A stretch of DNA of 64,000 bases from Arthrobacter sp. PvP023 (GCF_017832975.1 NZ_JAFIBI010000001.1:4154001-4218000); one strand, 5' to 3'; counted from the stretch's first letter, positions 29,209-40,450 are shown. The notes: generated by a model not told the origin, from the letters alone. A program made the numbers and translations.

Positions 29209-29259
29209 TGCGAAAAGTGAGAGAGCGTTGGCCCAAACACTGCAGGAAGTGAGAGAGCG
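29209..29259 (+). repeat. Dispersed TGAGAGAGCG repeat element, gcvT-gcvH gap
   Basis: TGCGAAAAGTGAGAGAGCG (29209-29227) is followed by a second TGAGAGAGCG at 29250-29259, giving a 32-bp period with an unrelated spacer. The same 19-nt head with one mismatch recurs at 63634-63652 on the opposite strand, beginning the repeat field there. It lies inside the 155-bp gap between gcvT and gcvH, so it is transcribed within the glycine-cleavage mRNA. Confidence 0.8.
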
Positions 29260-29341
29260 TCGGGGCTGGGATCCGGCAGCGTGCGTCAGAGCGACGAAGG
29301 AGCAGCACGCAGCGGATCTCAGGCCCAACGCAACCCAAAAG

Positions 29342-30499
29342 CTACTTTTGGCGCTTGTAGAAAGGCAGTGCGACGACTTCGAAAGGCTCTGCCTTGCCGC
29401 GCAGGTCGATGTCCAGGGCGGTGCCCACCTCGGAGAATTCGACGTCGACATAGGCCAGGGCCACGGGGTAGCCCAGCGTGGGGCTCGGCTGGCCGGAGGT
29501 CACTTCGCCAACAACTGCGCCGTCCTTGAGCACCGGGTAATGGCCGCGCCCCGCGCGCCGGCCCAGGCCCTTGAGGCCCACCAGCTTGCGTCCGCTCGTG
29601 GCACCGGCGCCGCCGGCCTTGAGTGCTTCGAGCGCCGCACGCCCCACGAAGTCGCTTTCCTTGGCGAGTGAGACTACCGGACCGAGGCCTGCTGCATAGG
29701 GGTTGCCTTCGCGGGAGAGCTCATTGCCGTAGAGCGGCATTCCGGCTTCCAGGCGCAGCGAGTCGCGGCATGCCAGGCCGGCGGGCACGAGCTCGCCCTC
29801 CTCGGCGACGGCCGCTATGGCCTGCCACAGGGCTGCGGCGTCGTCGTTGTCCACGAAGATCTCGAAGCCGTCCTCACCCGTATAGCCGGTCCGGGCCAGC
29901 AGGAGGTCCTTGGGGGCGCCGGCCACCAGGAAGGGAACTTCGACGGCGGCGTAGTACTTCAGTCCGGTAACCAGCTCGTGCTGTGCCGCCGGAACCAGGC
30001 GAAGCAGGATGGCTTCGGCCTTGGGACCCTGGACGGCGATCAGCGAGGTCGTTGCGGAAGCGTCCTCCACAACGACGTCGAACTTCGCAGCCCGTTCGGC
30101 GAGGGCGGCGGCGACCACAGCGGCGTTGCCGGCGTTGGGCACCACCAGGAACTTGTCCGTGCTGTTTCCTGCGGCGTCCGCCGCCGGGCGACGGTAAACG
30201 ATGAGGTCGTCGATGATGCCGCCGTCTTCCTGGCAGATCAGCGAGTACTTGGCCTTGCCCACGGACATGGCGGAAATTTTGCCGACCAGAGCGTAGTCCA
30301 GGAAGGCTGCGGCGTCCGGGCCGGTGACCCAGACTTCGCCCATATGGGAGAGGTCGAACAGTCCGGCAGACTTGCGGACGGCGTGGTGCTCGGCCAGCTC
30401 GGAGGAGTACTTCAGGGGCATCTGCCAGCCACCGAAATCGGTGAAGGACGCGCCGAGCTTCTTGTGCTCTTCATAGAGCGCGGTGTAGTTCTCAGTCAT
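29342..30499 (-). CDS. gcvT: Glycine cleavage system T protein (aminomethyltransferase)
   Basis: A 385-aa THF-dependent aminomethyltransferase. It takes the aminomethyl group from lipoyl-GcvH, releases ammonia and forms 5,10-methylene-THF. It contains FGGWQMPLKYSSELAEHHAVRKSAGLFDLSHMGE at the N-terminus and LARTGYTGEDGFEI in the centre, both family signatures. It lies 11 bp downstream of gcvP. The C-terminus YVDVEFSEVGTALDIDLRGK is complete. Confidence 0.97.
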   Translation of the reverse strand: MTENYTALYEEHKKLGASFTDFGGWQMPLKYSSELAEHHAVRKSAGLFDLSHMGEVWVTGPDAAAFLDYALVGKISAMSVGKAKYSLICQEDGGIIDDLIVYRRPAADAAGNSTDKFLVVPNAGNAAVVAAALAERAAKFDVVVEDASATTSLIAVQGPKAEAILLRLVPAAQHELVTGLKYYAAVEVPFLVAGAPKDLLLARTGYTGEDGFEIFVDNDDAAALWQAIAAVAEEGELVPAGLACRDSLRLEAGMPLYGNELSREGNPYAAGLGPVVSLAKESDFVGRAALEALKAGGAGATSGRKLVGLKGLGRRAGRGHYPVLKDGAVVGEVTSGQPSPTLGYPVALAYVDVEFSEVGTALDIDLRGKAEPFEVVALPFYKRQK

Positions 30500-30510
30500 C
30501 GCGGGAATCC

Positions 30511-33363
<2,853 letters not shown>

Positions 33364-33370
33364 GAAGGAA

Positions 33371-33403
33371 CTCCATTACTAATGGCGGCGCAGGGTACGC
33401 CGC
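33371..33403 (-). promoter_or_regulatory. Riboswitch expression platform, SD hairpin
   Basis: Read on the minus strand, GCGGCG and CGCCGC form a 6-bp stem (33385-33403). It is followed by a perfect CCATTA-G-TAATGG hairpin (33373-33385), whose 3' arm overlaps the GGAG Shine-Dalgarno of gcvP (33371-33374). This suggests control of translation initiation rather than a classic U-tract terminator, which is not present. Confidence 0.55.
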
Positions 33404-33414
33404 AGTGGTCCGGG

Positions 33415-33660
33415 TTCCTCCCCGCTCTGTATTGGACCTGAGAGTTTCCGCAGGACCGTGCTCTCGCACAGCTCCGCTTGCACCGTCGGTGAGCATCGCG
33501 TGTCCTGGCTTGTTGCCTCCAACATGGTTGGGACACAAACGGACAGCATGCTGCTTTCCAGAGTTGCCTTGCCACGGCGGTACATGGGCCTGAGAGATTC
33601 CTGGGGAGGGTTTGCTCCTACGGCGCCTGCTTGTACCTACTTGCAGAACTCTCCCGCCGC
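33415..33660 (-). ncRNA. Tandem glycine riboswitch
   Basis: Two glycine aptamers lie in series on the minus strand upstream of gcvP. Aptamer 1 (about 33555-33660) has GGGAGAG, then GCCGTAGGAGCAAAC, AATCTCTCAGGCCC and ACTCTGGA. Aptamer 2 (about 33415-33540) has CACCGACGGTGCAAGC, GGAAACTCTCAGGTCCAAT and ACAGAGCGGGGAGG. These are the conserved cores of the family. Glycine binding is expected to switch on the gcv operon. The exact aptamer ends are estimates. Confidence 0.92.
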
Positions 33661-33676
33661 AGATCAAAGGCATATT

Positions 33677-33707
33677 TAGTTAGCGGTGACAACAGTCACA
33701 GCGTCAA
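33677..33707 (-). promoter_or_regulatory. Probable gcvP promoter with internal dyad
   Basis: On the minus strand TTGACG (33702-33707) is a good -35 and TAACTA (33677-33682) a weak -10, with 19-bp spacing. Between them lies a perfect inverted repeat GTGAC-N4-GTCAC (33686-33699). A dyad in the spacer is a likely repressor or activator site, adding a protein control upstream of the riboswitch. Confidence 0.45.
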
Positions 33708-33815
33708 TTGTCCTACGTGCAGGTCCAGTCTGCAAACTCCGCAACCAGGCCGACGCCGCGTTACGGCCCGGGTCGCGGTGGTGCCGGAAGGCAGGCCTCC
33801 GCCCTCGTGGCACCG

Positions 33816-34355
33816 TCAGCCGCGAAGGCGTTCGACGGCGGCCAGCAGGCTGTCGACGTCGCCGCCCATTTCGGACGGGGCGGCGCCGGGTCCGCTGGCC
33901 AGCATGGCATTGAAGTAGAGGCCGTCACCCATGTACAGCACGGCCTTGGCCATGGCCGGGCCGACGTCTCCGGCCAGAAGTTCCAGCCAGCTCCCCTGGA
34001 CGGCCGCGAAACGATGCAGCGTTTCCTGGTGCGCGACTTCGGCGAGCCGGGTGGCAGCCACAAAGACCCGGTCCAGCGGAGTGTCCGCCCAGAGCGAGGA
34101 CCTGATGAAATAGACCGCGGCCCCCTCCGGAGCTTTGGCCATGGCGTCCAAATCCCCCGCAACGAGCCGGTCCATGCGCTCGAGCAGGGCGGAAATCATG
34201 GCTTCCTTGTTCGGGAAGTGATACAGGAGCCCGCCCTTGGAAACCCCTGCCCGCCGGGCCACAGCATCCAGTGTGGCGGCGCGTTCACCCACCTCGATCA
34301 GCAGGGATTCAAAGGCGTCGAGCACAGCCTCGCGGGCAACGGGTTTTCTGGCCAT
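33816..34355 (-). CDS. TetR-family regulator
   Basis: A 179-aa TetR-type transcriptional repressor. The N-terminal HTH is ATLDAVARRAGVSKGGLLYHF (about residues 27-47), and the rest is a helical ligand-binding domain. I chose the ATG at 34355 (MARKPVAREAVLDAF); an upstream start at 34367 adds four residues. It is divergent from the MFS exporter, with a palindrome in the 69-bp gap. It probably represses that exporter and itself, responding to a compound that is not known. Confidence 0.92.
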   Translation of the reverse strand: MARKPVAREAVLDAFESLLIEVGERAATLDAVARRAGVSKGGLLYHFPNKEAMISALLERMDRLVAGDLDAMAKAPEGAAVYFIRSSLWADTPLDRVFVAATRLAEVAHQETLHRFAAVQGSWLELLAGDVGPAMAKAVLYMGDGLYFNAMLASGPGAAPSEMGGDVDSLLAAVERLRG

Positions 34356-34397
34356 GGTTCCTATCATGCCCGGTGGCCCGGGCTCATTTCTTAACTA

Positions 34398-34413
34398 TAC
34401 CGTCCAGACGGTA
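34398..34413. promoter_or_regulatory. TetR operator in the regulator-exporter gap
   Basis: Perfect inverted repeat TACCGTC-CA-GACGGTA. Flanking bases extend it to about 24 bp with one mismatch. It overlaps by 2 bp the leaderless -10 TACAGT (34412-34417) of the MFS gene, so a bound repressor would block transcription directly. Confidence 0.8.
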
Positions 34414-34417
34414 CAGT
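34412..34417 (+). promoter_or_regulatory. Leaderless -10 of MFS exporter
   Basis: TACAGT, 7 nt, ATG at 34425, with no Shine-Dalgarno. A TTAACT at 34391-34396 could be a -35, although the spacing of 15 bp is short. Confidence 0.6.
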
Positions 34418-34424
34418 TATATTC

Positions 34425-36026
34425 ATGGGAAACTCGCAGTCACCTTCGACGCCGGCCATGCAGCGCCTCACTTCCGCAGCGCCCGCGGCTGTCGGCAGCC
34501 GCTCCCCGATTCCGAAGCGGGGGCGCGACTGGCTGGCCCTGGCGCTTTTGATGTTCCCGGTACTTCTGGTCGCCGTGGACAACACCGCGCTGACGTTCGC
34601 GCTGCCCGCCATCGCCGGCAGCCTCGAGCCCACCGGCGTCCAGCTGCTGTGGATTGTTGACGCCTACCCCCTGGTCCTTGCCGGCCTCCTGGTTGCCATG
34701 GGAAGTTTCGGCGACAGGATCGGCCGCCGGCGGCTCCTGCTGATCGGAAGCACCGGTTTTGCCGCGGTGTCGGCGGCCACTGCTTTCGCCCCCAGCGCAG
34801 AATGGCTGATCGCCGGCCGCGCAGCACTCGGATTCTTCGGTGCGATGCTCATGCCGTCCACCCTGTCCCTGATCCGCAACATCTTTCCGGACCCCAACCG
34901 GCGCAGGCTGGCTATCGCCATCTGGGCGGCGGGGTTCTCGGGCGGCGCCGCACTGGGGCCGATTTTTGGCGGCTGGCTCGTGGAGCACTACTGGTGGGGC
35001 GCAATCCTGCTGGTGGCCGTGCCCATCATGCTGCCCATCCTGCTGCTTGGCCCGGCCCTGATTCCCGAGTCCAGGGACCCCCGGCCAGGAGCGGTGGATG
35101 GTGCCAGCATCGCCCTTTCGCTGCTGACAATGGTTCCGCTGGTCTACGGCATCAAATCGCTGGCAACGGAGGGCTTCCATCCCATGCCGGCAGCGGCCAT
35201 CGGCTTCGGACTGCTCATGGGCTACGTCTTCGTCCGGCGCCAGAGGAGGCTGTCCAGTCCGCTGCTGGACATGAGCCTCTTCGGAAACAGGATCTTCAGC
35301 ACGGCCATCACGGCCAACGTCCTGGCACTCTTTTCCTTCAACGGCTTCATCCTGTTCCTGGCCCAGCACCTCCAGCTACTGGAGGGCCAGCGGCCCACGG
35401 AGGCCGGAATCGCCATGATCCCGGCCCTGGTTGCCACCGTGGTTGCCGGCCTGTTCGTGGTCCCGCTGGTGCGGAAAGTCCGGCCGGGATTCGTGGTGGC
35501 CGGAGGCCTTTCCCTCAGCGCCACCGGCTACTTCATGGTGGCCTTCGGGGACCACTCGGGCGGTCCGGCCGTCCTGCTGGGCGCCCTACTGGTCCTGGCC
35601 CTCGGCGTGGGAGCAGCCGAAACGATTTCCAACGACCTGATCCTGGGGTCGGTCCCGCCGGAAAAGTCGGGGGCGGCAGCTGCCATTTCGGAGACCGGCT
35701 ATGAGATCGGCTCACTCCTCGGCACGGCCATCCTCGGCTCAATCCTGACGGCTTCCTACCAGCGGAACCTGGTCCTGCCGGAGAGCATTGCAGGCGCCGG
35801 CCCCGGCAGCGCCGCGGAGGGGATCACGCAGGCCCGCGAAACCCTGGCGGGGGCCATAGAACTCGCTCATTCGCTCCCCGCACCGCTGGCGGACGCCCTG
35901 ACGTCCGCCGCCCGGATTGCGTTTGAATCGGGCGTCCACGTGACGGCCTCCATCGGGCTGGTACTGATGGCGGGGGCGGCAGCCCTCGTCGCCGTCGTAC
36001 TCCGCGGAGTACCCAAGGCCACATAG
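34425..36026 (+). CDS. MFS efflux transporter, DHA2 type
   Basis: A 533-aa drug:proton antiporter-like MFS protein with about 14 TM helices. Family motifs are DNTALTFALPAIAGSL in helix 1, GSFGDRIGRRRLLLIGS in loop 2-3 (motif A) and GFSGGAALGPIFGGWLVEH in helix 5 (motif C, which marks exporters). It is closest in layout to QacA/EmrB-like pumps. It sits divergent from the TetR gene, and expression is probably leaderless and repressed until a ligand releases the repressor. The substrate is unknown. Confidence 0.92.
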   Translation: MGNSQSPSTPAMQRLTSAAPAAVGSRSPIPKRGRDWLALALLMFPVLLVAVDNTALTFALPAIAGSLEPTGVQLLWIVDAYPLVLAGLLVAMGSFGDRIGRRRLLLIGSTGFAAVSAATAFAPSAEWLIAGRAALGFFGAMLMPSTLSLIRNIFPDPNRRRLAIAIWAAGFSGGAALGPIFGGWLVEHYWWGAILLVAVPIMLPILLLGPALIPESRDPRPGAVDGASIALSLLTMVPLVYGIKSLATEGFHPMPAAAIGFGLLMGYVFVRRQRRLSSPLLDMSLFGNRIFSTAITANVLALFSFNGFILFLAQHLQLLEGQRPTEAGIAMIPALVATVVAGLFVVPLVRKVRPGFVVAGGLSLSATGYFMVAFGDHSGGPAVLLGALLVLALGVGAAETISNDLILGSVPPEKSGAAAAISETGYEIGSLLGTAILGSILTASYQRNLVLPESIAGAGPGSAAEGITQARETLAGAIELAHSLPAPLADALTSAARIAFESGVHVTASIGLVLMAGAAALVAVVLRGVPKAT

Positions 36027-36070
36027 CGCCGGCAGGCCACCAGCCTTCGCCCGCACCCCGCCAAACAGAA

Positions 36071-36102
36071 AGCCCGGCACCGGAGTCATCCGGTGCCGGG
36101 CT
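36071..36102 (-). terminator. Terminator between MFS and dps
   Basis: A perfect 14-bp stem, AGCCCGGCACCGGA with TCCGGTGCCGGGCT, loop GTCA. On the minus strand it is followed by TTTCTGTTT, so it mainly terminates dps; it can also halt the converging MFS transcript. Confidence 0.85.
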
Positions 36103-36117
36103 CACGTACTGCCGGCC

Positions 36118-36597
36118 CTACTTGCTGTCGGGAGTGGTCACGCTGGCCGAGGCCTTCATGTTCTCCGCGCCCACCATCCAGGCGTACTGTTCGAGCTTGG
36201 CGATGAACTCGTGGAGAAGGTCCGCCGTCGTGGGATCTTCCTCGTCGACTTCATCGTGGACCTTGCGCATGGTGCCCACAGCCGCTTCGAGCGCCGCCAC
36301 AATGCGGTCCACGGCGCCCTTGGTGCTGATCAGCCCCTGCGGAAACTGCGCAAGGCTCGTGGTCTCGGCAACCGTGGCACTACGGCCGTCCGGCAGGGCA
36401 TGGAGTGCACGCATGCGCTCCGCCATGTCATCGGCGAAGTTCCGGGCGGCGTCGATGATTTCATCCAGCTGCAGGTGGAGGTCGCGGAAGTTCGTTCCCA
36501 CGATGTTCCAGTGGGCCTGCTTGCCCTGGATATGCAGTTCAATCAGGTCCGCGAGCACAGCCTGCAGATTATTCGTCAGCGTCGGTGATGCCTTCAT
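36118..36597 (-). CDS. dps: Dps-family ferritin-like protein
   Basis: A 159-aa Dps-type mini-ferritin that oxidises and stores iron and may protect DNA. All ferroxidase ligands are present in the expected spacing: H29, H41, D45, D56 and E60 (QAHWNIVG, DLHLQLDE, DDMAERM). There is no long Lys-rich tail for DNA binding. It stands alone between a terminator and the agmatine cassette promoter region. Stress control is likely but no clear operator was recognised. Confidence 0.95.
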   Translation of the reverse strand: MKASPTLTNNLQAVLADLIELHIQGKQAHWNIVGTNFRDLHLQLDEIIDAARNFADDMAERMRALHALPDGRSATVAETTSLAQFPQGLISTKGAVDRIVAALEAAVGTMRKVHDEVDEEDPTTADLLHEFIAKLEQYAWMVGAENMKASASVTTPDSK

Positions 36598-36736
36598 TGA
36601 TCCTCCTGGTGTCAGCGGTTTCTCGGGTAATCCGAAACTATCCCAGCCGCCACAGCGGCGCCACCGAATCTCGCGGGCGGCTTAACAAAATGAATATTCC
36701 TCACTTTCCCTTGCCATGAGGCATCTCCGCGTGAAT

Positions 36737-36761
36737 ACTAAATGAACGTCATTCATTTAGT
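36737..36761. promoter_or_regulatory. 25-bp palindromic operator upstream of the agmatine cassette
   Basis: Perfect inverted repeat with 10-bp arms, ACTAAATGAA and TTCATTTAGT, around CGTCA. It lies 27 bp before the ATG of the first gene and resembles TetR-type operators. No regulator gene is adjacent, so the protein must act from elsewhere. Confidence 0.75.
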
Positions 36762-36788
36762 GACGACCGTCTCACTGGAGTATTCACC

Positions 36789-37823
36789 ATGATTGAAATC
36801 ACCTGCCTCGAACCGCCCGTTTCCCTGGCGCGGACCCAGCCCTCTGCCCGTCCCGCCCTGAGGATCGCCGTGGTCCAGCACCGCTGGCACGCCGACCCCG
36901 CGGAACTCCGCCTCGAACTTGATGAGGGCATCGGACGGGCCGCCCGGCTGGGAGCCACTGTCGTCTTCCTGCCGGAACTCACGCTGTCCCGCTACCCGGC
37001 GGATACGCTCCCTGACAACGACACGTCCCGTTCGTGGGCCGCCCGTCCCCGCCCGTCGGACCTCGCCGAGGACCTGCTGACCGGCCCCACGTTCCGGTTC
37101 GCCGCCGGGGCCGCACGCCGGCACGGGATCACCGTCCACGCCTCCCTGTACCAGCGCGCGGAGAACCCCGACGGTTCGGACGACGGCCTGGGACTGAACA
37201 CGTCCATCCTGGTGTCCCCCGAGGGCGAACTGCTGGCCCGCACGCATAAGCTTCACATCCCGGTGACCGCAGGCTACTACGAGGACAAGTTCTTCCGCCC
37301 GGGCCCGGCCGTGGAGGACGCCTACGAGGTCCACTCCCCCGCCGAACTGGGCGGCGCCCGGCTGGGCATGCCCACCTGCTGGGACGAATGGTTCCCGGAA
37401 CTCGCGCGCCTGTATTCCCTGGGTGGCGCGGAAATCCTGGTCTATCCCACGGCCATCGGCTCCGAACCCGACCACCCGGACTTCGACACCCGGCCGCTCT
37501 GGCAGCAGGTGATCGTCGGCAACGGCATCGCCAACGGCCTGTTCATGGTGGCGCCGAACCGCTGGGGAAGTGAGGGGACGCTGAACTTCTACGGTTCCTC
37601 CTTCATCTCGGACCCCTACGGCCGGATCCTGGCGCAGGCTCCACGCGACGAATCCGCCGTCCTCGTCGCCGACCTGGACCTGGACCAGCGCAAGGACTGG
37701 CTCACGCTGTTCCCGTTCCTTGCCACCCGCCGCCCGGACACCTACGCCCGGCTCACCGAACCGGTGCGGCCCGAACAACCGCTCGGCGGTCCTGCCCCCG
37801 TCTACTTGGAGGTGACCGCGTGA
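36789..37823 (+). CDS. aguB: Carbon-nitrogen hydrolase, probable N-carbamoylputrescine amidase
   Basis: A 344-aa nitrilase-superfamily amidase. The catalytic triad is E63 (LPELTLSR), K154 (RTHKLHIP) and C197 (GMPTCWDEWFPE). The context with an agmatine deiminase predicts hydrolysis of N-carbamoylputrescine to putrescine, carbon dioxide and ammonia. GGAG lies 8 nt before ATG. The N-terminal 22 residues (ITCLEPPVSLARTQPSARP) precede the usual start of the fold. It overlaps the next gene by 4 bp (GTGA), so the pair is translationally coupled. Confidence 0.88.
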   Translation: MIEITCLEPPVSLARTQPSARPALRIAVVQHRWHADPAELRLELDEGIGRAARLGATVVFLPELTLSRYPADTLPDNDTSRSWAARPRPSDLAEDLLTGPTFRFAAGAARRHGITVHASLYQRAENPDGSDDGLGLNTSILVSPEGELLARTHKLHIPVTAGYYEDKFFRPGPAVEDAYEVHSPAELGGARLGMPTCWDEWFPELARLYSLGGAEILVYPTAIGSEPDHPDFDTRPLWQQVIVGNGIANGLFMVAPNRWGSEGTLNFYGSSFISDPYGRILAQAPRDESAVLVADLDLDQRKDWLTLFPFLATRRPDTYARLTEPVRPEQPLGGPAPVYLEVTA

Positions 37824-38845
37824 GCCGCTGGCGCATGCCCGCCGAGACGGCTCCGCAGGAGCGCATCTGGATGGCCTTCCCCACAGGCGGCTACACCCTC
37901 GGCGACACCCCCCAAGAGGCACACGCCGCGCGGACCGTGTGGTCCGCCGTCGCCAACGCCGCCGTCGAGTTCGAGCCGGTCACCATGGTGGTGACCCCCG
38001 ACGACGTCGGCACAGCCGCGCGCTACCTGGATCCCGCCGTCGAGGTGCTCACCGCGGACCTGAACGATGCGTGGATGCGGGACATCGGCCCCACCTTTGT
38101 CCTCGACGACGCCGGTCGCCTCGGCGCCGTCGACTGGGTCTTCAACGGCTGGGGCGGGCAGGACTGGGCCCGCTGGGACAAGGACTCGCTGATCGGCGCG
38201 GAAGTCGCCGGCCGGTCCGGCGCCCGGCACATTGCCTCCGCCCTCGTTAATGAAGGCGGCGGCATCCAGGTGGACGGCGAAGGCACCGTGCTGGTGACCG
38301 AGACCGTGCAGCTGGATCCGGGACGCAACCCCGGGCTGTCCAGGGCCGACGTGGAAGCAGAGCTCGCCCGCACCATCGGCGCCACCCATGCCATCTGGCT
38401 TCCCCGCGGCCTGACCAGGGACTCAGAGCGGTTCGGCACCCGGGGCCACGTGGACATAGTGGTCGCCATCCCGTCTCCCGGCACGCTACTGGTGCACTCC
38501 CAGCAGGACCCGGAACATCCCGATTTCGAGGTCAGCCGCGAAATCATCAGTTTCCTCTCGGCCACCCAGGACGCAGCCGGCCGCGAGTGGAACATCATCG
38601 AAGTCCCCGCTCCCGTGGCACTCAGTGACCCGGAGGGCTTTGTGGACTACAGCTACATCAACCACCTCGTGGTCAACGGCGGCGTAATTGCCTGCACCTT
38701 CGGCGACCCCAACGACGAAAAGGCCCTCCGGATCCTCGCCGATGCCTACCCCGGCCGCCGCATCGTGGGCATCGACGCCCGCGAACTGTTCGCCAGGGGC
38801 GGCGGCATCCACTGCATCACCCAGCAGCAGCCCGCTGCCTCCTAA
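37820..38845 (+). CDS. aguA: Agmatine deiminase
   Basis: A 341-aa guanidino-group-modifying enzyme of the agmatine/peptidyl-arginine deiminase family. It converts agmatine to N-carbamoylputrescine and ammonia. It contains NDAWMRDIGPTFV (substrate-binding Asp/Arg), NEGGGIQVDGEGT, GHVDIVV with the catalytic His, and the nucleophile C332 in GGGIHCITQQQP. The GTG start overlaps the amidase stop. The two enzymes act in series, with the permease 30 bp downstream. Confidence 0.93.
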   Translation: MSRWRMPAETAPQERIWMAFPTGGYTLGDTPQEAHAARTVWSAVANAAVEFEPVTMVVTPDDVGTAARYLDPAVEVLTADLNDAWMRDIGPTFVLDDAGRLGAVDWVFNGWGGQDWARWDKDSLIGAEVAGRSGARHIASALVNEGGGIQVDGEGTVLVTETVQLDPGRNPGLSRADVEAELARTIGATHAIWLPRGLTRDSERFGTRGHVDIVVAIPSPGTLLVHSQQDPEHPDFEVSREIISFLSATQDAAGREWNIIEVPAPVALSDPEGFVDYSYINHLVVNGGVIACTFGDPNDEKALRILADAYPGRRIVGIDARELFARGGGIHCITQQQPAAS

Positions 38846-38875
38846 AACGTACGGACCACCCAGAAAGGGCCTGAC

Positions 38876-40450
38876 ATGACCCAAACCATCCGCCACAGCT
38901 CCGCGGCCGGTGCTGCCGGCACGGCATTAGCAGGCACTGACGCACCCGGCACCCCGCACGGCATTACCGGAAAGGGACTGAAGGGCGGGCAACTGGGCCT
39001 CCTCGCCGTCGTCGTCCTCGGCATTTCCACCATTGCACCGGCCTACACGCTCACCAGCGCCCTTGGCCCCACCGTGAACGAGGCCGGGCTGCAGTTGCCC
39101 GTCATCTTCCTCATCGGCTTCATCCCCATGATCCTGGTGTCCCTGGCCTACCGGGAACTCAACGCAGATTCGCCGGACAGCGGCACCACCTTCACCTGGG
39201 TCACCAAGGCCTTCGGCCCATGGGTGGGATGGATGGGAGGCTGGGGGCTCCTCGCCGCGAACATCATCGTGCTATCCAACCTGGCCGCAGTGGCGGTGGA
39301 CTTCTTCTATTTGTTCCTCGCCCAGCTCACGGGCGTGCCGGAGCTGGCGGACCTCGCCGCCGACAAGGTGCTGAACGTCGCCACCTGCGTCGTGTTTGTG
39401 GCGCTGGCCGTCTGGATCAGCTACCGCGGCCTGCACACCACCAAGATTGTGCAGTACGGCCTGGTGGGTTTCCAGCTGCTGGTGCTCGGACTGTTCGTGG
39501 CCATGGCCTTTGCCAACTGGTCTTCCTCGGAAACCTCCATCCCGTTCAGCTGGGAATGGTTTGACGTCACCAAAATCGAGACTTTCGGCCAGATTGCCGC
39601 CGGAATTTCGCTGTCCATCTTCGTGTACTGGGGCTGGGACGTCTGCCTCACCGTGAACGAGGAAACGGCCAATGGCAAAAAGACGGCGGGCATCGCCGGC
39701 ACCCTTACCGCCGTCGTGGTCCTGGGCATCTACCTCCTGGTCAGCATCGCCACCATGATGTTCGCCGGTGTGGGCACCGAGGGCGTCGGACTGAACAACG
39801 AAGAGAACCACGCAAACATCTTCACCGCGCTGGCGTCCCCCGTCATGGGCCCGTTCGCCATCCTCATGTCGCTGGCGGTCCTGTCCAGCTCGGCGGCTTC
39901 GCTGCAGTCCACGTTTACCTCGCCGTCCCGGAGCCTGCTGGCCATGGCCCACTACGGGGCCTTGCCAAAGCCTTTTAGCCACATGAGCAAGAAGTTTGCG
40001 ACGCCGGGCTTCGCAACGATCGCAGCGGGCGTCCTCTCCGCAGGGTTCTACGCAGTGATGCATGTGGTCAGCGAAAACGTCCTGAACGACACCATCCTGG
40101 CCCTCGGGCTGATGATCTGCTTCTACTACGGGCTGACGGCGTTCGCGTGCGCGTGGTACTTCCGCAACACCGTCTTCAGCAGCGTCCGGAACTTCATCCT
40201 GCGGTTGCTCTGCCCGCTGCTGGGCGGGCTGGGTCTGCTGGTGGTGTTCCTGCAGACTGCCGCGGACAGCCTAGCACCGGAGTTCGGCAGCGGATCGGAG
40301 ATCTTCGGCGTGGGACTGGTCTTCGTCCTCGGGGTGGGGATCCTCGCGCTGGGGGCGGTATTCATGCTGCTCATGGCCAGGCTGAATCCCGGTTTCTTCC
40401 GCGGCGAAACCATCCGCAAGGACACCCCTGCCCTGGTGGTTCCGGAGTAG
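38876..40450 (+). CDS. APC-family amino acid/polyamine permease
   Basis: A 524-aa membrane transporter of the amino acid-polyamine-organocation superfamily with about 12 TM helices. It begins with a 40-residue Ala/Gly-rich tail; TM1 follows KGGQLGLLAVVVLGISTIAP. The segment NEETANGKKTAGIAG and the GWDVCLTVNEET motif in the centre are like related permeases. AAAGGGCC lies upstream of ATG. Its place after agmatine deiminase suggests import of agmatine or exchange for putrescine; this substrate is inferred. Confidence 0.9.
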   Translation: MTQTIRHSSAAGAAGTALAGTDAPGTPHGITGKGLKGGQLGLLAVVVLGISTIAPAYTLTSALGPTVNEAGLQLPVIFLIGFIPMILVSLAYRELNADSPDSGTTFTWVTKAFGPWVGWMGGWGLLAANIIVLSNLAAVAVDFFYLFLAQLTGVPELADLAADKVLNVATCVVFVALAVWISYRGLHTTKIVQYGLVGFQLLVLGLFVAMAFANWSSSETSIPFSWEWFDVTKIETFGQIAAGISLSIFVYWGWDVCLTVNEETANGKKTAGIAGTLTAVVVLGIYLLVSIATMMFAGVGTEGVGLNNEENHANIFTALASPVMGPFAILMSLAVLSSSAASLQSTFTSPSRSLLAMAHYGALPKPFSHMSKKFATPGFATIAAGVLSAGFYAVMHVVSENVLNDTILALGLMICFYYGLTAFACAWYFRNTVFSSVRNFILRLLCPLLGGLGLLVVFLQTAADSLAPEFGSGSEIFGVGLVFVLGVGILALGAVFMLLMARLNPGFFRGETIRKDTPALVVPE

